Shown: positions 19,155-28,716, counted from the first letter of the stretch. The stretch is 64,000 bases of DNA from Planctomycetota bacterium (GCA_013112555.1 JABFGK010000001.1:806001-870000); one strand, 5' to 3'. Notes: generated by a model not told the origin, from the sequence alone. A program made the numbers and translations.

Positions 19155-20398
19155 TGTGTCGACTCCATGGCCACACAGGCCCTTATTGCCTCTGCCGGCT
19201 GCTCTGTGATGTGGTACCAGAAATGTCGTACTCTACACGATTCCTGGGAAGTGAAGTACAGCCCGTTCGCTACAAACCAAATGCCATTACGTGCACAGCA
19301 ACAGTCTCCGCGAGATAGCCTGCCCTTCGAAGAGTCGTGGATTGATGGTTACAATTGCAACTTGATGACATTCAGCCGCACTCCGCTGAGCTAGAAGCGA
19401 TGGACCTTGGGGACCTCGCCGGGCCGGACCGGATGCAGGTTCAAAACTTCGGTCTGCGGGGAACGACTTGTCGCAGGTTACAGCATTATAGGGTATTCAG
19501 CTGGGAGGCATAGCAGAGCTCCCAATACACCGCTGGGGCATGCAGCCGTGGATGCGCAGCCGGAGGGAAGCCAGTGCTGTCTACGCCAAGCGCTCGGGCT
19601 GACTCCTCTCCAGAGCATCTGCTGAGCAAGCCGGGCCGTGGCTCTTTCCTCTCAAGCCCTGCACGCAGCTCGCTTCGGTGAGGAGGATCTTCGCTTTCGT
19701 CGTGGGTGGACGTTTGTGCATGCCATGCCTGAGTACTGCCAGTACCGATAAGATGTCGCTTCACAGGGGCATCATCTGCGCGACCCATGGTCTAATGGCG
19801 GCCGAGTCCACCGGCTAGATCCCGCGCCTCCTCAGTGTGGGACCATGTGGGCTCTCTGCCACGAGAATCAAGCCCAGAGACTGCCTGACCGGCGAATCGT
19901 GCACGCGCATGTAGCTTTGTCGGCGCATTCTTCAGCTATCAATGTGAAAGCGGACCCCCTTTTGGCCTGAACATGCGCGCGAAGTGCGCAAGATTGGTCA
20001 TCAGAAGCTCCACTGGTGTCGTTCTGAAGTCAACATGCAAGGGTCGCGGCGACTCAGGCTAGACAATCTGCCGCCCGTGGCTCTACACGCTTCAACATGG
20101 TGCTACACAGGAACGAGGATCATCCGCTGTTCAGGACCATTGATCAGACTGACTTCCTCAAAAAAGTAACAATCTGTCACGCTGCCATGCAAGTGTCATG
20201 ACACTTGATACCCAGGGTGATTAGGGGGTTATTCGGGTTATCTGGTGGAAGGGAGTAGTGCGCGTTTCGAGCTGCAAATGAAGGGTTTACAGCATAGATC
20301 GCCGATTTCGGATGATTGCTGATCTCGTATTTCGAGACCGGCCCATTCAACCGCTCTGGCACCTCTCCTGTGGCGGCTGGTCTGCCAATGCGAAAAAG
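19155..20398. other. Gene-free stretch between Gabija and tRNA-Arg
   Basis: No frame here has a ribosome binding site together with a recognisable product, on either strand. The region must hold the gajA promoter at its left end. Its right end abuts the 3' end of tRNA-Arg, so it is where the right attachment site of an integrated island would lie. I looked by eye for a second copy of the tRNA 3' end on the left side of the island and did not find one. Confidence 0.5.
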
Positions 20399-20472
20399 CG
20401 TCCGCGGCAGGATTCGAACCTGCAACCTCCGGCTCCGGAGGCCGGCGCACTATCCAATTGTGCTACGCGGAC
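20399..20472 (-). tRNA. tRNA-Arg (CCG)
   Basis: The minus strand folds as a complete cloverleaf: acceptor GTCCGCG paired with CGCGGAC, D arm GCAC/GTGC, anticodon stem CCGGC/GCCGG with loop CTCCGGA (anticodon CCG) and T arm GCAGG/CCTGC with loop TTCGAAT. CCA is not encoded. The 3' end points to lower coordinates, towards the defence island, as expected for an integrase target. Confidence 0.95.
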
Positions 20473-20515
20473 TTCAGCGTGCCTTGCTGAACCCGTGAAC
20501 ATAGCATCCGCGGCC

Positions 20516-21709
20516 ATGTTTGACAAGCCGCAGCCATTGCATCCTGACACTCCCCGACCCTCGCCGGCCATCGATCGACGCTGGGTGCTGCTGTATACCG
20601 CTGTGGCCAGCCTGACCGGGGGCATGGTGGGTCATGGGGCCTTTTTCCTGGCGGACCATCTGTATGACTTCACCGCGGTCCAGAACCTCTGGTTCGGCCT
20701 GGCGCTGTATATCCCATACATCCCGGGAGCAGCACTGGCAGGCCGCCTGACGCGATCCCACACACTCGGGGCGGCTGCGACACTGCGGATTGTCACGGTG
20801 CTGATGGGGCTGTGTGCCCTCTGGCTTGTCTTTTTCCACGATCGGTACAGCCTGTGGCTGGCGATCCCGGTGTACAACATGCTGGCCGGTGCCCAGTGGC
20901 CGATTGTTGAAAGTTACGTCTCGGCCGGCTCACAGGGCCCGGAGATGCGCAAGGCGATCGGCCGGTTCAACCTCACCTGGGCGATGACACTGTGCCCGTC
21001 GCTGTGGATCGTCGGCTGGCTGATTGATCAGCCGGCCATCGTGTTCAGCCTGTTGACCGCATCACATCTGACCTGTGCGTTCCTGACGCTGCGATGGCCG
21101 GCCAATCCGCCGGAGCACGATGCCGAATCACAGAAACTGCATACCGGGCCGGAGTACGGGCAGTTGTTGATCAGCGCCCGGATTCTGCTGCCGGTGTCCT
21201 ATGTGGTGATGTATGCGTTCACGCCGCTGCTTCCGAGCATCTGGCAGAAACTGGGTCAGGCCAACAGCATCGGCGCGATTCTCAGCAGTACCTGGATGTT
21301 TGCCCGTCTGGCTGCGTTCGCCACGATGTACGTTTCACGCGGCTGGCACGGGCGGTGGGGGGCGCTGTTGCTCGGATCACTGCTGTATATCGGCGGGTTT
21401 GCGTTGCTGTTGCTGGCCCCGACGGTATGGGTCGCGTTGCTCGGGTTGGTCGTGTTCGGCGCGGGGCAGGGGATGGTGTATTACTGTGCGCTGTACTACG
21501 GGATGGCGGTCGGGCATGCGAAGGTGGATTCGGGGGGCACGCACGAAACCGTGATCGGCATCGGCTATGCGAGCGGGCCGGCACTGGGACTGGTCGGTAC
21601 GGTCCTGCTTGGGGGCGGTGGGGCCGTGGTGACTCTGATCTGCTGTGTGGCTGCGGCCGGGGGCGTGGCTGCCTGTCAGCCGTATCTCAAAGCACGCCGG
21701 TTGCGCTGA
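20516..21709 (+). CDS. Major facilitator superfamily transporter
   Basis: The 397-residue protein is almost all membrane helices, about 11-12 by eye, with the MFS-like loop GRLTRSHTLGAAATLR after the second helix. A long cytoplasmic segment (PPEHDAESQKLHTGPEYG) separates the two halves. The substrate cannot be inferred. I start at 20516, after the tRNA gene. An in-frame upstream ATG at 20312 would read through the antisense of the tRNA and is not credible. It converges with the subtilase gene. Confidence 0.75.
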   Translation: MFDKPQPLHPDTPRPSPAIDRRWVLLYTAVASLTGGMVGHGAFFLADHLYDFTAVQNLWFGLALYIPYIPGAALAGRLTRSHTLGAAATLRIVTVLMGLCALWLVFFHDRYSLWLAIPVYNMLAGAQWPIVESYVSAGSQGPEMRKAIGRFNLTWAMTLCPSLWIVGWLIDQPAIVFSLLTASHLTCAFLTLRWPANPPEHDAESQKLHTGPEYGQLLISARILLPVSYVVMYAFTPLLPSIWQKLGQANSIGAILSSTWMFARLAAFATMYVSRGWHGRWGALLLGSLLYIGGFALLLLAPTVWVALLGLVVFGAGQGMVYYCALYYGMAVGHAKVDSGGTHETVIGIGYASGPALGLVGTVLLGGGGAVVTLICCVAAAGGVAACQPYLKARRLR

Positions 21710-21793
21710 TCTGTGAGCGCAGCGACATCATCTATGCAGGTCGCCTGCCATCGGAAGCGGCGTGTGTTGATTGCGAGTCTCGTTTTCGCTGCG

Positions 21794-23323
21794 CTATTGC
21801 ACGCTCGCCTTGAGTACGTGTGACGAGTTCCCGGATTCGGCAGCCTGCAGCCAGACGCTGATCAACGGAGCATTAGCGGGCACGTTGACACTGACCTGTG
21901 CATTCCCGTTGGCATCGGCTAAGGTGCTGCCGGCCTGGATCGGCGATCCGATTGCCATAAGCACGCCGAGATCGTCGACCCGAGTCGGGCCGGTGTTGCC
22001 GGTTCGAGAATAGAAGAAGTACACGGAGGTCATTGGTGTCGCGCCGCCGACATAGAGTCCGGCTGAAGTGCCGCGGATCAATGGATCGGCTTCGATGACC
22101 ATGGGCTTCTTGACGGCTGCCTGGGCGTTGACAATGCCGTAGCCGTACTTGTTGTCCCGGCCGAGCGAGCCGCGGTCGATGGCGGTTTCGGCGAGGCGCC
22201 GTCGGACGTCGTCATTGATCTTGCCATCCTCGTTTTCGTCGATGACGCCGGAGGCAAAGGCAAGTGCCGCCACACCGGCTGCATGCGGGGAGGCCATGGA
22301 GGTGCCGCTGAACTCGATGTACCCGCCGCCTCGTTTGCAGGATGGGACATCGACACCCGGGGCTGCCAGTTCCATTTGCGGGCCGGTGTCGACAAAGAGC
22401 GGGACGCCGTTGTTCTTGTTGATGGCACCGACGGCAATGACGGATTCATAACGTGCCGGCCAGGAGACGCCGAACAGCCCGTAGAAGTTACCGGAAGCCG
22501 CGACATGAAGGATGCCGGCGTCATAGGCAGCGTCGTAGGCGTTCTGGACGGCCGATCCCGGGTTGGTGAAACTGCCGAGGCTCTGGTTGGTGACATTCAT
22601 ACCGTTGTCGATGCTCCATTGCAGGGCAGCGATGACGGTGCTGAAGTTGCCGCTGCCGTTCTGATTGAGCACTTTGAGGGCATACAACTCGGCGTCGGGC
22701 GCGACGCCGACGACGCCGACCGAATCCCAGGCCGCAGCGATGGTGCCGGAGACGTGAGTCCCGTGGTCATGATCGTCCATCGGGTCGGGGTCGTTATTCT
22801 GGAAGTCCCAGCCACCCATGACCTTGCCGGCCAGCTCGGGATGGTTGTAGTCGATGCCGGTATCGAGCACCGCGACCTTGACGCCGCTGCCGGTGTAGCC
22901 GAAGTCGTGGGCGTACCCGCCGCCGATGTGCTTGACGCCCCAGGTGTTATCAAGTTCCTGGTCATACGCCTGGAACTCGCCGTCCCATTCGATCAGCTCG
23001 ACGCCTGGCAACAGGGTGACGGCATTGAGCGCTGCGGGGTCGATCTCGGCTGCGATGACCGGGACGATGGTGAACACATGGCTGACGGTGGCACCGATTG
23101 CCAGGACGCGGTCGCGATCGATCGCATCGGGTTGGCGATCGTATGAGATGAGCACCTTGACGGCGTCGCCTTGCGCAGCAGCATATGCAGCAGTGTTGGC
23201 GAGTTGCGGCTGAATGACATCCTGCCTGCCGGTGGATGCGAAGGTGGTATTCAGGCCGGCACAGGTCAGTGCTGCACAGGCAGCAACCGTTGCCAGAGAT
23301 TTCTTAACGGGATGCGTATTCAC
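21794..23323 (-). CDS. Secreted subtilisin-like (S8) serine protease with C-terminal tail domain
   Basis: The 509-residue protein has a signal peptide (about 1-29, ending TTFAS), an I9-like pro-region (about 45-115) and a subtilase domain with D154 (VLDTGIDYNHPE), H187 (HGTHVSG), oxyanion N279 (AASGNF) and S342 (SGTSMASPHAAG). It ends with a separate 95-residue domain (DPLIRGTSAGLYVGGATP ... VNVPANAPLISVWLQAAE). The same kind of tail closes the M14 carboxypeptidase next door and, more distantly, the HAF-repeat protein near 61.5 kb. It probably degrades protein outside the cell. A terminator lies between it and the upstream peptidase gene, so the two are separately transcribed. Confidence 0.9.
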   Translation of the reverse strand: MNTHPVKKSLATVAACAALTCAGLNTTFASTGRQDVIQPQLANTAAYAAAQGDAVKVLISYDRQPDAIDRDRVLAIGATVSHVFTIVPVIAAEIDPAALNAVTLLPGVELIEWDGEFQAYDQELDNTWGVKHIGGGYAHDFGYTGSGVKVAVLDTGIDYNHPELAGKVMGGWDFQNNDPDPMDDHDHGTHVSGTIAAAWDSVGVVGVAPDAELYALKVLNQNGSGNFSTVIAALQWSIDNGMNVTNQSLGSFTNPGSAVQNAYDAAYDAGILHVAASGNFYGLFGVSWPARYESVIAVGAINKNNGVPLFVDTGPQMELAAPGVDVPSCKRGGGYIEFSGTSMASPHAAGVAALAFASGVIDENEDGKINDDVRRRLAETAIDRGSLGRDNKYGYGIVNAQAAVKKPMVIEADPLIRGTSAGLYVGGATPMTSVYFFYSRTGNTGPTRVDDLGVLMAIGSPIQAGSTLADANGNAQVSVNVPANAPLISVWLQAAESGNSSHVLKASVQ

Positions 23324-23410
23324 TTTTCGTCCTCCTCAGATGGCCGAATGGCGTTGTTTCAGATGCGGTCGAGTTGACCCATGCTGATAATAGCCGGCAT
23401 GATTGAAAAA

Positions 23411-23441
23411 GGTGGCGATGCTCGGCAAAAGCACCGCCACC
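23411..23441 (-). terminator. Rho-independent terminator after the carboxypeptidase gene
   Basis: The arms ggtggcgatgct and agcaccgccacc (one mismatch) enclose a seven-base loop. On the minus strand the hairpin is followed by TTTTTC. It lies 48 bases beyond the stop of the M14 gene, so it ends that transcript before the subtilase gene. Confidence 0.8.
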
Positions 23442-23488
23442 GGGGAGTCTGTTCCGGTATCGAAGCGATACCGCGCGGCCGGATCAGG

Positions 23489-25072
23489 TCAGTTATTGAT
23501 CTGGGTCGCGACTACATTCGACGTGCGCTGGTAGTGTGCAGCCTGGGCCCACACGAGGATCAGCGGTGCATTGGCCGGGACGGTTGCCATGTAGGCAGCG
23601 TTGCCGGAACCATCGGACTCGTCGCTGCCAGCCAGTTTGGGCAGCATCAGATCGAGCGTCACGTCGAGCACCGGGACGTAGGTATTGCCCATGCCTGCCA
23701 GACTGTAGGTGAAGTAGACCATGGTGCTGGGTGCAGCGCCGGAGACGCGCATCTCAGCCTGCTGACCACGGAACAGGGGATCGATTTCGAGGGTCATGCC
23801 GACGTCAGGCGCGACTTCCCATGCAAACGCCAGAGCCGCCGGCCAGATCTCTTCGGCATTGGGCAGGATCTGGTTGGCAGGCAGCAGGAAGCCGTATTGC
23901 CCGGTATCACGCAGCTCGATCGTGTAGCCGAGGGCTCCCGCTTCGCCGTAGGTCCAGTCCGGCATGACTCCGGAGGCAGGGTAGATTGACCAGTAGGTCT
24001 GCCCCTGGTCGTATCGCTTGTTGTGCACGCCACGGATCAGGCTCTGCAGTTCCCTGCCGATGCGGTCGAATGTCGAGGCATCCGGCGGGGCGCTTCCGGT
24101 GTAGCCCCAGGGCCAGAGGATGAGCTGTGAGTAACTATGGAAGTCGACGTGGGCTGCGATGTGGGGATTCGCCAGGATGAAGTCGCGCATCACCTGCGTC
24201 TCGGGCTCAGAGAACGCGCTCGGGCCGCGATAGATTTCGCTGTCACGGTTCCCGCTTGAGCCTTCTCCGCCCCAGCCGACGCTCCAGTTGCGGTTCAGGT
24301 CGACGCCGTAACTCCCGCCGCCGTTGTTGCGACGGTTCTTTCGCCACATGCGGTTGCGCGTCCATGAGTAGACATAGCCGTCGGGGTTGACCGTCGGCAC
24401 AATGAAAAACTCGCAGCGGCTCAGCAGGTCCTGGACCTCCTGGTTCGTGGCGTACTCGCGCAACAGGCGGTCGGCGATGTACATCGTGACCATGGGTGTA
24501 ATCCACTCACGAGCGTGCTGGTTGCTGTTATAGAGGACTCCGGCCTTGTCCCCGCCGCCGGGTGCAGTGATCTTGAGGCCGAAGATCTCGCGGCCTTCGA
24601 GCGACTGGCCGATGGAAAAACGGCTGGCCAGATCCGGGTAGTCAGCGACCAGCGTGTTGACCTGCTGGCTGATCTGGTCGTAACTCTTGAAGTCCGTGAA
24701 CCACTCGTCGCCGGCAATGATGCCGCCCTGATTCGACTCGCGCAGGTGGGCCTGCTCGGCGTCGATGAGGTCCTGAAGATTGCTGATGAGCACTTCGTAA
24801 TCGAGAGAGGTCGTCTTGAGTGTTTCGAAGGCCTCGGGGCTGAGGCGGAAGTCCACCGGGCCGCCGATGCCGTAGTTCTCGGACCACATGTCCGAAGTCA
24901 GGCCGGCCATGAGTTTCAAGTCGTTGGCGGACTCAATCCGGACGCGCACGACGCGGTGTTGGTCAAACCGTGCTTGTGCGGTCCCGTCCTGTGCCAATGC
25001 GATGGCGGAGGTCATCAGCGCTGCCGTGCCGATACACATCGCGCCGAATACATTGAGAATGCGTCTGTTCAT
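23489..25072 (-). CDS. Secreted M14 zinc carboxypeptidase with C-terminal tail domain
   Basis: The 527-residue protein starts with a signal peptide (ending near AIALAQD). The M14 domain shows the zinc ligands in NQHAREWI (HxxE) and the third ligand in HVDFHSYSQLILWPW, with the catalytic Glu in YTIELRDTGQYGFL. An N-terminal propeptide precedes the catalytic domain. The last 95 residues (LEIDPLFRGQQAEMRVSGAAP ... ATVPANAPLILVWAQAAH) form the same tail domain as in the neighbouring subtilase. The start is the ATG at 25072 with AAGGAG five bases before it; a GTG two codons upstream overlaps the binding site. The two peptidases probably work together on extracellular protein. Confidence 0.9.
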   Translation of the reverse strand: MNRRILNVFGAMCIGTAALMTSAIALAQDGTAQARFDQHRVVRVRIESANDLKLMAGLTSDMWSENYGIGGPVDFRLSPEAFETLKTTSLDYEVLISNLQDLIDAEQAHLRESNQGGIIAGDEWFTDFKSYDQISQQVNTLVADYPDLASRFSIGQSLEGREIFGLKITAPGGGDKAGVLYNSNQHAREWITPMVTMYIADRLLREYATNQEVQDLLSRCEFFIVPTVNPDGYVYSWTRNRMWRKNRRNNGGGSYGVDLNRNWSVGWGGEGSSGNRDSEIYRGPSAFSEPETQVMRDFILANPHIAAHVDFHSYSQLILWPWGYTGSAPPDASTFDRIGRELQSLIRGVHNKRYDQGQTYWSIYPASGVMPDWTYGEAGALGYTIELRDTGQYGFLLPANQILPNAEEIWPAALAFAWEVAPDVGMTLEIDPLFRGQQAEMRVSGAAPSTMVYFTYSLAGMGNTYVPVLDVTLDLMLPKLAGSDESDGSGNAAYMATVPANAPLILVWAQAAHYQRTSNVVATQINN

Positions 25073-25370
25073 GGCCACTCCTTTGTATGCCTTTGGGATC
25101 TATCTGTGAGCCGTACCCGCCGGCGGCTCATCCGGGATCGCATCACAGGGGCCGTGACCTGCACTCCGCTCTGTCGGGAGTCGAGGTCGAAGCAGGAATC
25201 CGGATACGATGTCTCTTGTCACACACCCGACTGCGTGGCTTGAACTCCGTGCCTGCACCATACGCGCCGGCTCGACGGAGTCGTTACCAGGTCAACCGCC
25301 AAACCCGACCCTTTGTTCCCGTATTATGGATGGGTCGAGGATGATCGATTACTCATACAGCCTAGCCTGA

Positions 25371-26627
25371 GTGACAGACAATAGGAATCCGAAATTGGAC
25401 TCAGAACGTCACAATAGCAAATCTGAGAAAGGCACATCGCCGTTCATCACACACGAGGCCTCCGGAAGTGCGACCTGGAGGCAGTGGGGGGCGAATCTGG
25501 ATGCCAACTCGATCGACCAGATGGTCAACGCCTGTTCACTCCCGGTGTCGGTCCAGGGGGCGCTGATGCCGGATGCGCACTTGGGCTATGGCCTGCCGAT
25601 CGGGGGCGTGCTGGCGACCGATAATGCAGTCATCCCGTATGCGGTCGGCGTCGACATTGCCTGCCGGGTCAAGATGAGCGTCTACGACATGCCGCCAAGT
25701 GCCATCGTGGGGCAGAGCAAGCGGTTGATCAATGCCATTGAGCGGGAGACCCGGTTCGGGATCGGCGCGAGTTTCAGGAAGCGGCACGACCATGAGGTGA
25801 TGGAGGCAGATTGGTCATTCAGCCCGGTGACTTCCCGGTTCAAGGATAAGGCTCATGCGCAGCTGGGCTCAAGCGGGTCGGGCAACCACTTTGTCGAGTT
25901 CGGTGTGCTGACGCTGGATCATGATGACCTGGACTTGAAAGCTGGGACCTACCTGGCACTGCTCAGTCACAGTGGGAGTCGTGGCACCGGGGCCCAGGTG
26001 TGTCAGCACTACTCGCGTCTGGCACGCGAACTGCACCCGGAGTTACCGAAGCAACTGCACCACCTGGCCTGGCTCGATCTCGATCACGATGCCGGCCGTG
26101 AGTACTGGGACGCCATGCAGTTGATGGGCCGGTATGCCGAGGCGAACCATGCGATAATTCATCGGCAGGTGGCACGGCACATCGGCGCGAAGGTGATCTG
26201 CGATATCGAGAATCATCACAATTTCGCATGGAAGGAAACGCATGAAGGGCTCGATGTGATCGTGCATCGCAAGGGGGCCACGCCGGCCGGGGCGGGCACA
26301 ATCGGGATCATCCCCGGTTCGATGGCGACGTCGTGCTACGTGGTGCGCGGGCTCGGGTCGCCGGAGTCGATGGATTCGGCAGCGCACGGGGCGGGCCGCG
26401 TGATGTCGCGCAGGCAGGCAAAGCGGACGTACCGTTGGGCGCACGTCAGGCCGATGTTGAAGGAGCGGAACGTGACGTTGTTGAGCGCCGGGCTTGATGA
26501 GGTGCCGAATGTGTACAAGGACATCGATTCAGTGATGGCCAACCAGTCTGATCTGGTGGAGCCGATTGCAACGTTTCAGCCGCGGATTGTGAAGATGGCG
26601 CCGGAGGGTGAGAAGGCGGAGGATTGA
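25371..26627 (+). CDS. rtcB: RtcB-family RNA ligase
   Basis: RtcB joins 2',3'-cyclic phosphate and 5'-OH RNA ends with GTP and manganese, in RNA repair. The 418-residue protein has the family blocks in order: MPDAHLGYGLPIGGVLAT, GVDIACRVK, GSSGSGNHFVEFG, HSGSRGTGAQV, DIENHHNFAW, RKGATPAGAGTIGIIPGS and SAAHGAGRVMSR (the guanylylated-His region). The start is GTG at 25371; the first 25 residues are not conserved and a later start is possible. No archease or RtcA gene adjoins it. Confidence 0.88.
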   Translation: MTDNRNPKLDSERHNSKSEKGTSPFITHEASGSATWRQWGANLDANSIDQMVNACSLPVSVQGALMPDAHLGYGLPIGGVLATDNAVIPYAVGVDIACRVKMSVYDMPPSAIVGQSKRLINAIERETRFGIGASFRKRHDHEVMEADWSFSPVTSRFKDKAHAQLGSSGSGNHFVEFGVLTLDHDDLDLKAGTYLALLSHSGSRGTGAQVCQHYSRLARELHPELPKQLHHLAWLDLDHDAGREYWDAMQLMGRYAEANHAIIHRQVARHIGAKVICDIENHHNFAWKETHEGLDVIVHRKGATPAGAGTIGIIPGSMATSCYVVRGLGSPESMDSAAHGAGRVMSRRQAKRTYRWAHVRPMLKERNVTLLSAGLDEVPNVYKDIDSVMANQSDLVEPIATFQPRIVKMAPEGEKAED

Positions 26628-26641
26628 GCGTCAGGATGCTG

Positions 26642-27160
26642 TCAGTCGATGCTCCCCTGTGCGGCAGCGATGCGTTCCCACGTCACTTCGGACAGGTCAT
26701 AGTCTGACAAATTAATAGACGTCCCGCACTCGGGGCACGTGATCTTCCCGCTGCGCGGCGGCAGGCCGATCAGTAACTGCCGGCAATGCGGGCAACTGGC
26801 TGTCTCCAGACTGCTCTTGATGTATTCTCGAATCAGCGACAGGCCGAGACGATCCATCAACCGCACCGCCAGAATCACGACCCCAAGTATGTAGAGCAGG
26901 GCAGCGAGGTAGGCGCCGGATTCGAGACTATGCTCGAGCGTTGGTGAGGGATTCAGCAGTTTCAGAAGAGCGAGGAAGGCTACGATCAAGATTCCCAGGA
27001 CGATCCCCGCTGCAATGCCGAAAAGCATGGTAGCACCAACGAGCTGAATCACAGCGCCGGGCCGCGCGAGCGCTCGCGATCGAATCCGTCGAAACTCGGC
27101 GCTGGAGAAGTGGCTGAGTTCGGAGTAGCGCCGTGCTGTGCGACTAGGTTGGACTGACAT
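26642..27160 (-). CDS. Membrane protein with C-terminal zinc-ribbon-like motif
   Basis: The 172-residue protein has AAAGGA before its ATG. Two hydrophobic helices (about residues 38-68 and 80-105) are followed by a CPHC...CPEC pair (CPHCRQLLIGLPPRSG and ITCPECGT), a likely zinc ribbon facing the cytoplasm. It shares this layout with the gene 16 bases upstream on the same strand, and the two look like diverged paralogues. The function is unknown. Confidence 0.6.
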   Translation of the reverse strand: MSVQPSRTARRYSELSHFSSAEFRRIRSRALARPGAVIQLVGATMLFGIAAGIVLGILIVAFLALLKLLNPSPTLEHSLESGAYLAALLYILGVVILAVRLMDRLGLSLIREYIKSSLETASCPHCRQLLIGLPPRSGKITCPECGTSINLSDYDLSEVTWERIAAAQGSID

Positions 27161-27176
27161 CCGGTCCTTTCACGCG

Positions 27177-27755
27177 TCAAGCGTCGCCTGCATCGTGCCT
27201 GGGGGCCGCAATTCTAGCCCACTCATCTTCGGTGATACCGAGACCTTCAAGTGCGATCGCGGTACCGCACTCAGGACATGTGATGCAGCCCTCCACCGGT
27301 GACTGTGAAACCAGGCTGTGTCTGCACGCGGCACAGACTGCTCGCGCCATGTTATCGCGCACATGAACCCGCATGAAGCCAAGAATCATCCAGTCGTGGA
27401 GCCGTGCGATCAGGAGGGCAGGCAGCACGGTCCCAAGCACAAGGGCAATGGGCCCTTGCGGACGCAGTGCAATGTGCCGAAGTGAGTGACATCCATTCGG
27501 AAACAACCAGCTGCCGAAGACAGCCAACAGGAGGAACACTCCGAACGTCAGGACCACGGTCACAATCAGGGTGATGAATCCCACTGCTATTCGGATGTCC
27601 AGTTGCTTCAGTGTCTGCCGCCGGAGGAATTGGAACTGGTCATGGTCGAGTTCGGCCAGTTCCTGGAGGGCTTTCCATGCTTCCCGTTTCCGCCAGCGCA
27701 TCTCGCCTATCCTGTTCGTCGTTCTCATCGGTGCGGTTCCGATGGTCCTGGTCAC
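27177..27755 (-). CDS. Membrane protein with zinc-ribbon-like motif, paralogue of the downstream gene
   Basis: The 192-residue product shows an N-terminal soluble helix region (WRKREAWKALQELAEL), two membrane helices, and a CAAC...CPEC pair (VCAACRHSLVSQSPVEG, ITCPECGTAIALEG) like that of its neighbour. The closing text TEDEWARIAAPR also resembles the neighbour's VTWERIAAAQ end. The GTG at 27755 is the longest start; the ATG at 27728 is an alternative. It is divergent from metF with about 40 bases between them, so their promoters must overlap. Confidence 0.6.
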   Translation of the reverse strand: MTRTIGTAPMRTTNRIGEMRWRKREAWKALQELAELDHDQFQFLRRQTLKQLDIRIAVGFITLIVTVVLTFGVFLLLAVFGSWLFPNGCHSLRHIALRPQGPIALVLGTVLPALLIARLHDWMILGFMRVHVRDNMARAVCAACRHSLVSQSPVEGCITCPECGTAIALEGLGITEDEWARIAAPRHDAGDA

Positions 27756-27793
27756 TTGATTTGCAGAGTCGGCTCGTACACCATTGAATACCT

Positions 27794-28687
27794 ATGAAGT
27801 TTACCGACATCATTTCGTCTCAGCGTCCGACCGTTTCCTTTGAGTTCTTCCCGCCGAAATCGGACCAGGCCGCCAGCGATCTGTATGACGCTGCTGATCA
27901 CTTGCGCGCGCTTCGGCCGTCGTTTATCACGGTGACCTATGGGGCCGGGGGCGGGACCCGCGAGCGGACTCGGAAACTGGTCATGCGGCTGAACTCGGAG
28001 ACCGGACTGACGACCGTGCCGCACTTGACGTGTGTGGGTGCGACCCGAGACGAGTTGGCAGCCATCGTGCAGGAATACGTGGATCACGGGATTGAGAATC
28101 TGCTGGCCTTGCGGGGTGACCCTCCGGAGGAGCACTGCGGGCCGTATGAACCGACGCCGGGCGGGTTCCGGTATGCCAACGAATTGGTCGCGTTTCTGAA
28201 GGCTGAGTTTCCGAATCTGGGCATCGGGGTGGCCGGGTACCCGGAAGGGCACCCGGAGACGCGGGACAAGTTGCTCGATATCGAGAATCTGAAACGGAAG
28301 GTGGATGCCGGCGCGGACCTGGTGATCACGCAGTTGTTTTTCGACAATCGAGATTTCTACGACTTTGTTGCCCGGTGCGAGTTGGAGAAGATCGCGGTGC
28401 CGATCATTGCCGGGATCATGCCGATCCAGAGTCTGGCCGGGGCACGGAAGATGTCGGGGATGTGCGGGGCGAGATTACCGGCCTCGTTGTTGCGCGGGAT
28501 CGACCGGGCCCAGGGGGATAAGCAGGCAGTGCGGCATGTGGGGACGCACTGGGCCGCCGAGCAGTGTCGCGATCTGCTGGATCACAACGTGGCCGGGATT
28601 CATCTGTACACGTTGAACAAGTCGAGCGCAACGCGCCGGATTTATGAGAATCTGGGTGTGAAGCATTCCGATGCGCTGAGTCAATAG
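27794..28687 (+). CDS. metF: 5,10-methylenetetrahydrofolate reductase
   Basis: MetF reduces methylene-THF to methyl-THF for methionine synthesis, using FAD. The 297-residue TIM barrel starts with TVSFEFFPPKSDQA (the catalytic Glu in FEFFPPK), then FITVTYGAGGGTRERT, HLTCVG, ENLLALRGDPP, GVAGYPEGHPE, GADLVITQLFFDN and VPIIAGIMPIQS. The closing block is GIHLYTLNKSSATRRI. Length and motif order are normal for bacterial MetF. A strong hairpin follows the stop. Confidence 0.93.
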   Translation: MKFTDIISSQRPTVSFEFFPPKSDQAASDLYDAADHLRALRPSFITVTYGAGGGTRERTRKLVMRLNSETGLTTVPHLTCVGATRDELAAIVQEYVDHGIENLLALRGDPPEEHCGPYEPTPGGFRYANELVAFLKAEFPNLGIGVAGYPEGHPETRDKLLDIENLKRKVDAGADLVITQLFFDNRDFYDFVARCELEKIAVPIIAGIMPIQSLAGARKMSGMCGARLPASLLRGIDRAQGDKQAVRHVGTHWAAEQCRDLLDHNVAGIHLYTLNKSSATRRIYENLGVKHSDALSQ

Positions 28688-28690
28688 AAA

Positions 28691-28716
28691 AGCCGCGACC
28701 GGTGGTGGTCGCGGCT
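28691..28716. terminator. Hairpin downstream of metF
   Basis: The perfect ten-base arms agccgcgacc and ggtcgcggct have a six-base loop, starting four bases after the metF stop. An A-run precedes it but no T-run follows on the plus strand. It lies between convergent genes. Confidence 0.65.

Noticed and set aside
19486..19788. Minus-strand frame of 100 codons in the gene-free stretch
   Set aside because: There is no ribosome binding site or recognisable motif; text such as RSELRAGLERKEPRPGLL looks random.
20312..20515. N-terminal extension of the MFS gene
   Set aside because: It would translate through the antisense of the tRNA-Arg gene and adds no membrane segment.
22283..23146. Plus-strand frame of 287 codons opposite the subtilase
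   Set aside because: It is antisense to the catalytic triad of the protease; the codons mirror the true gene.
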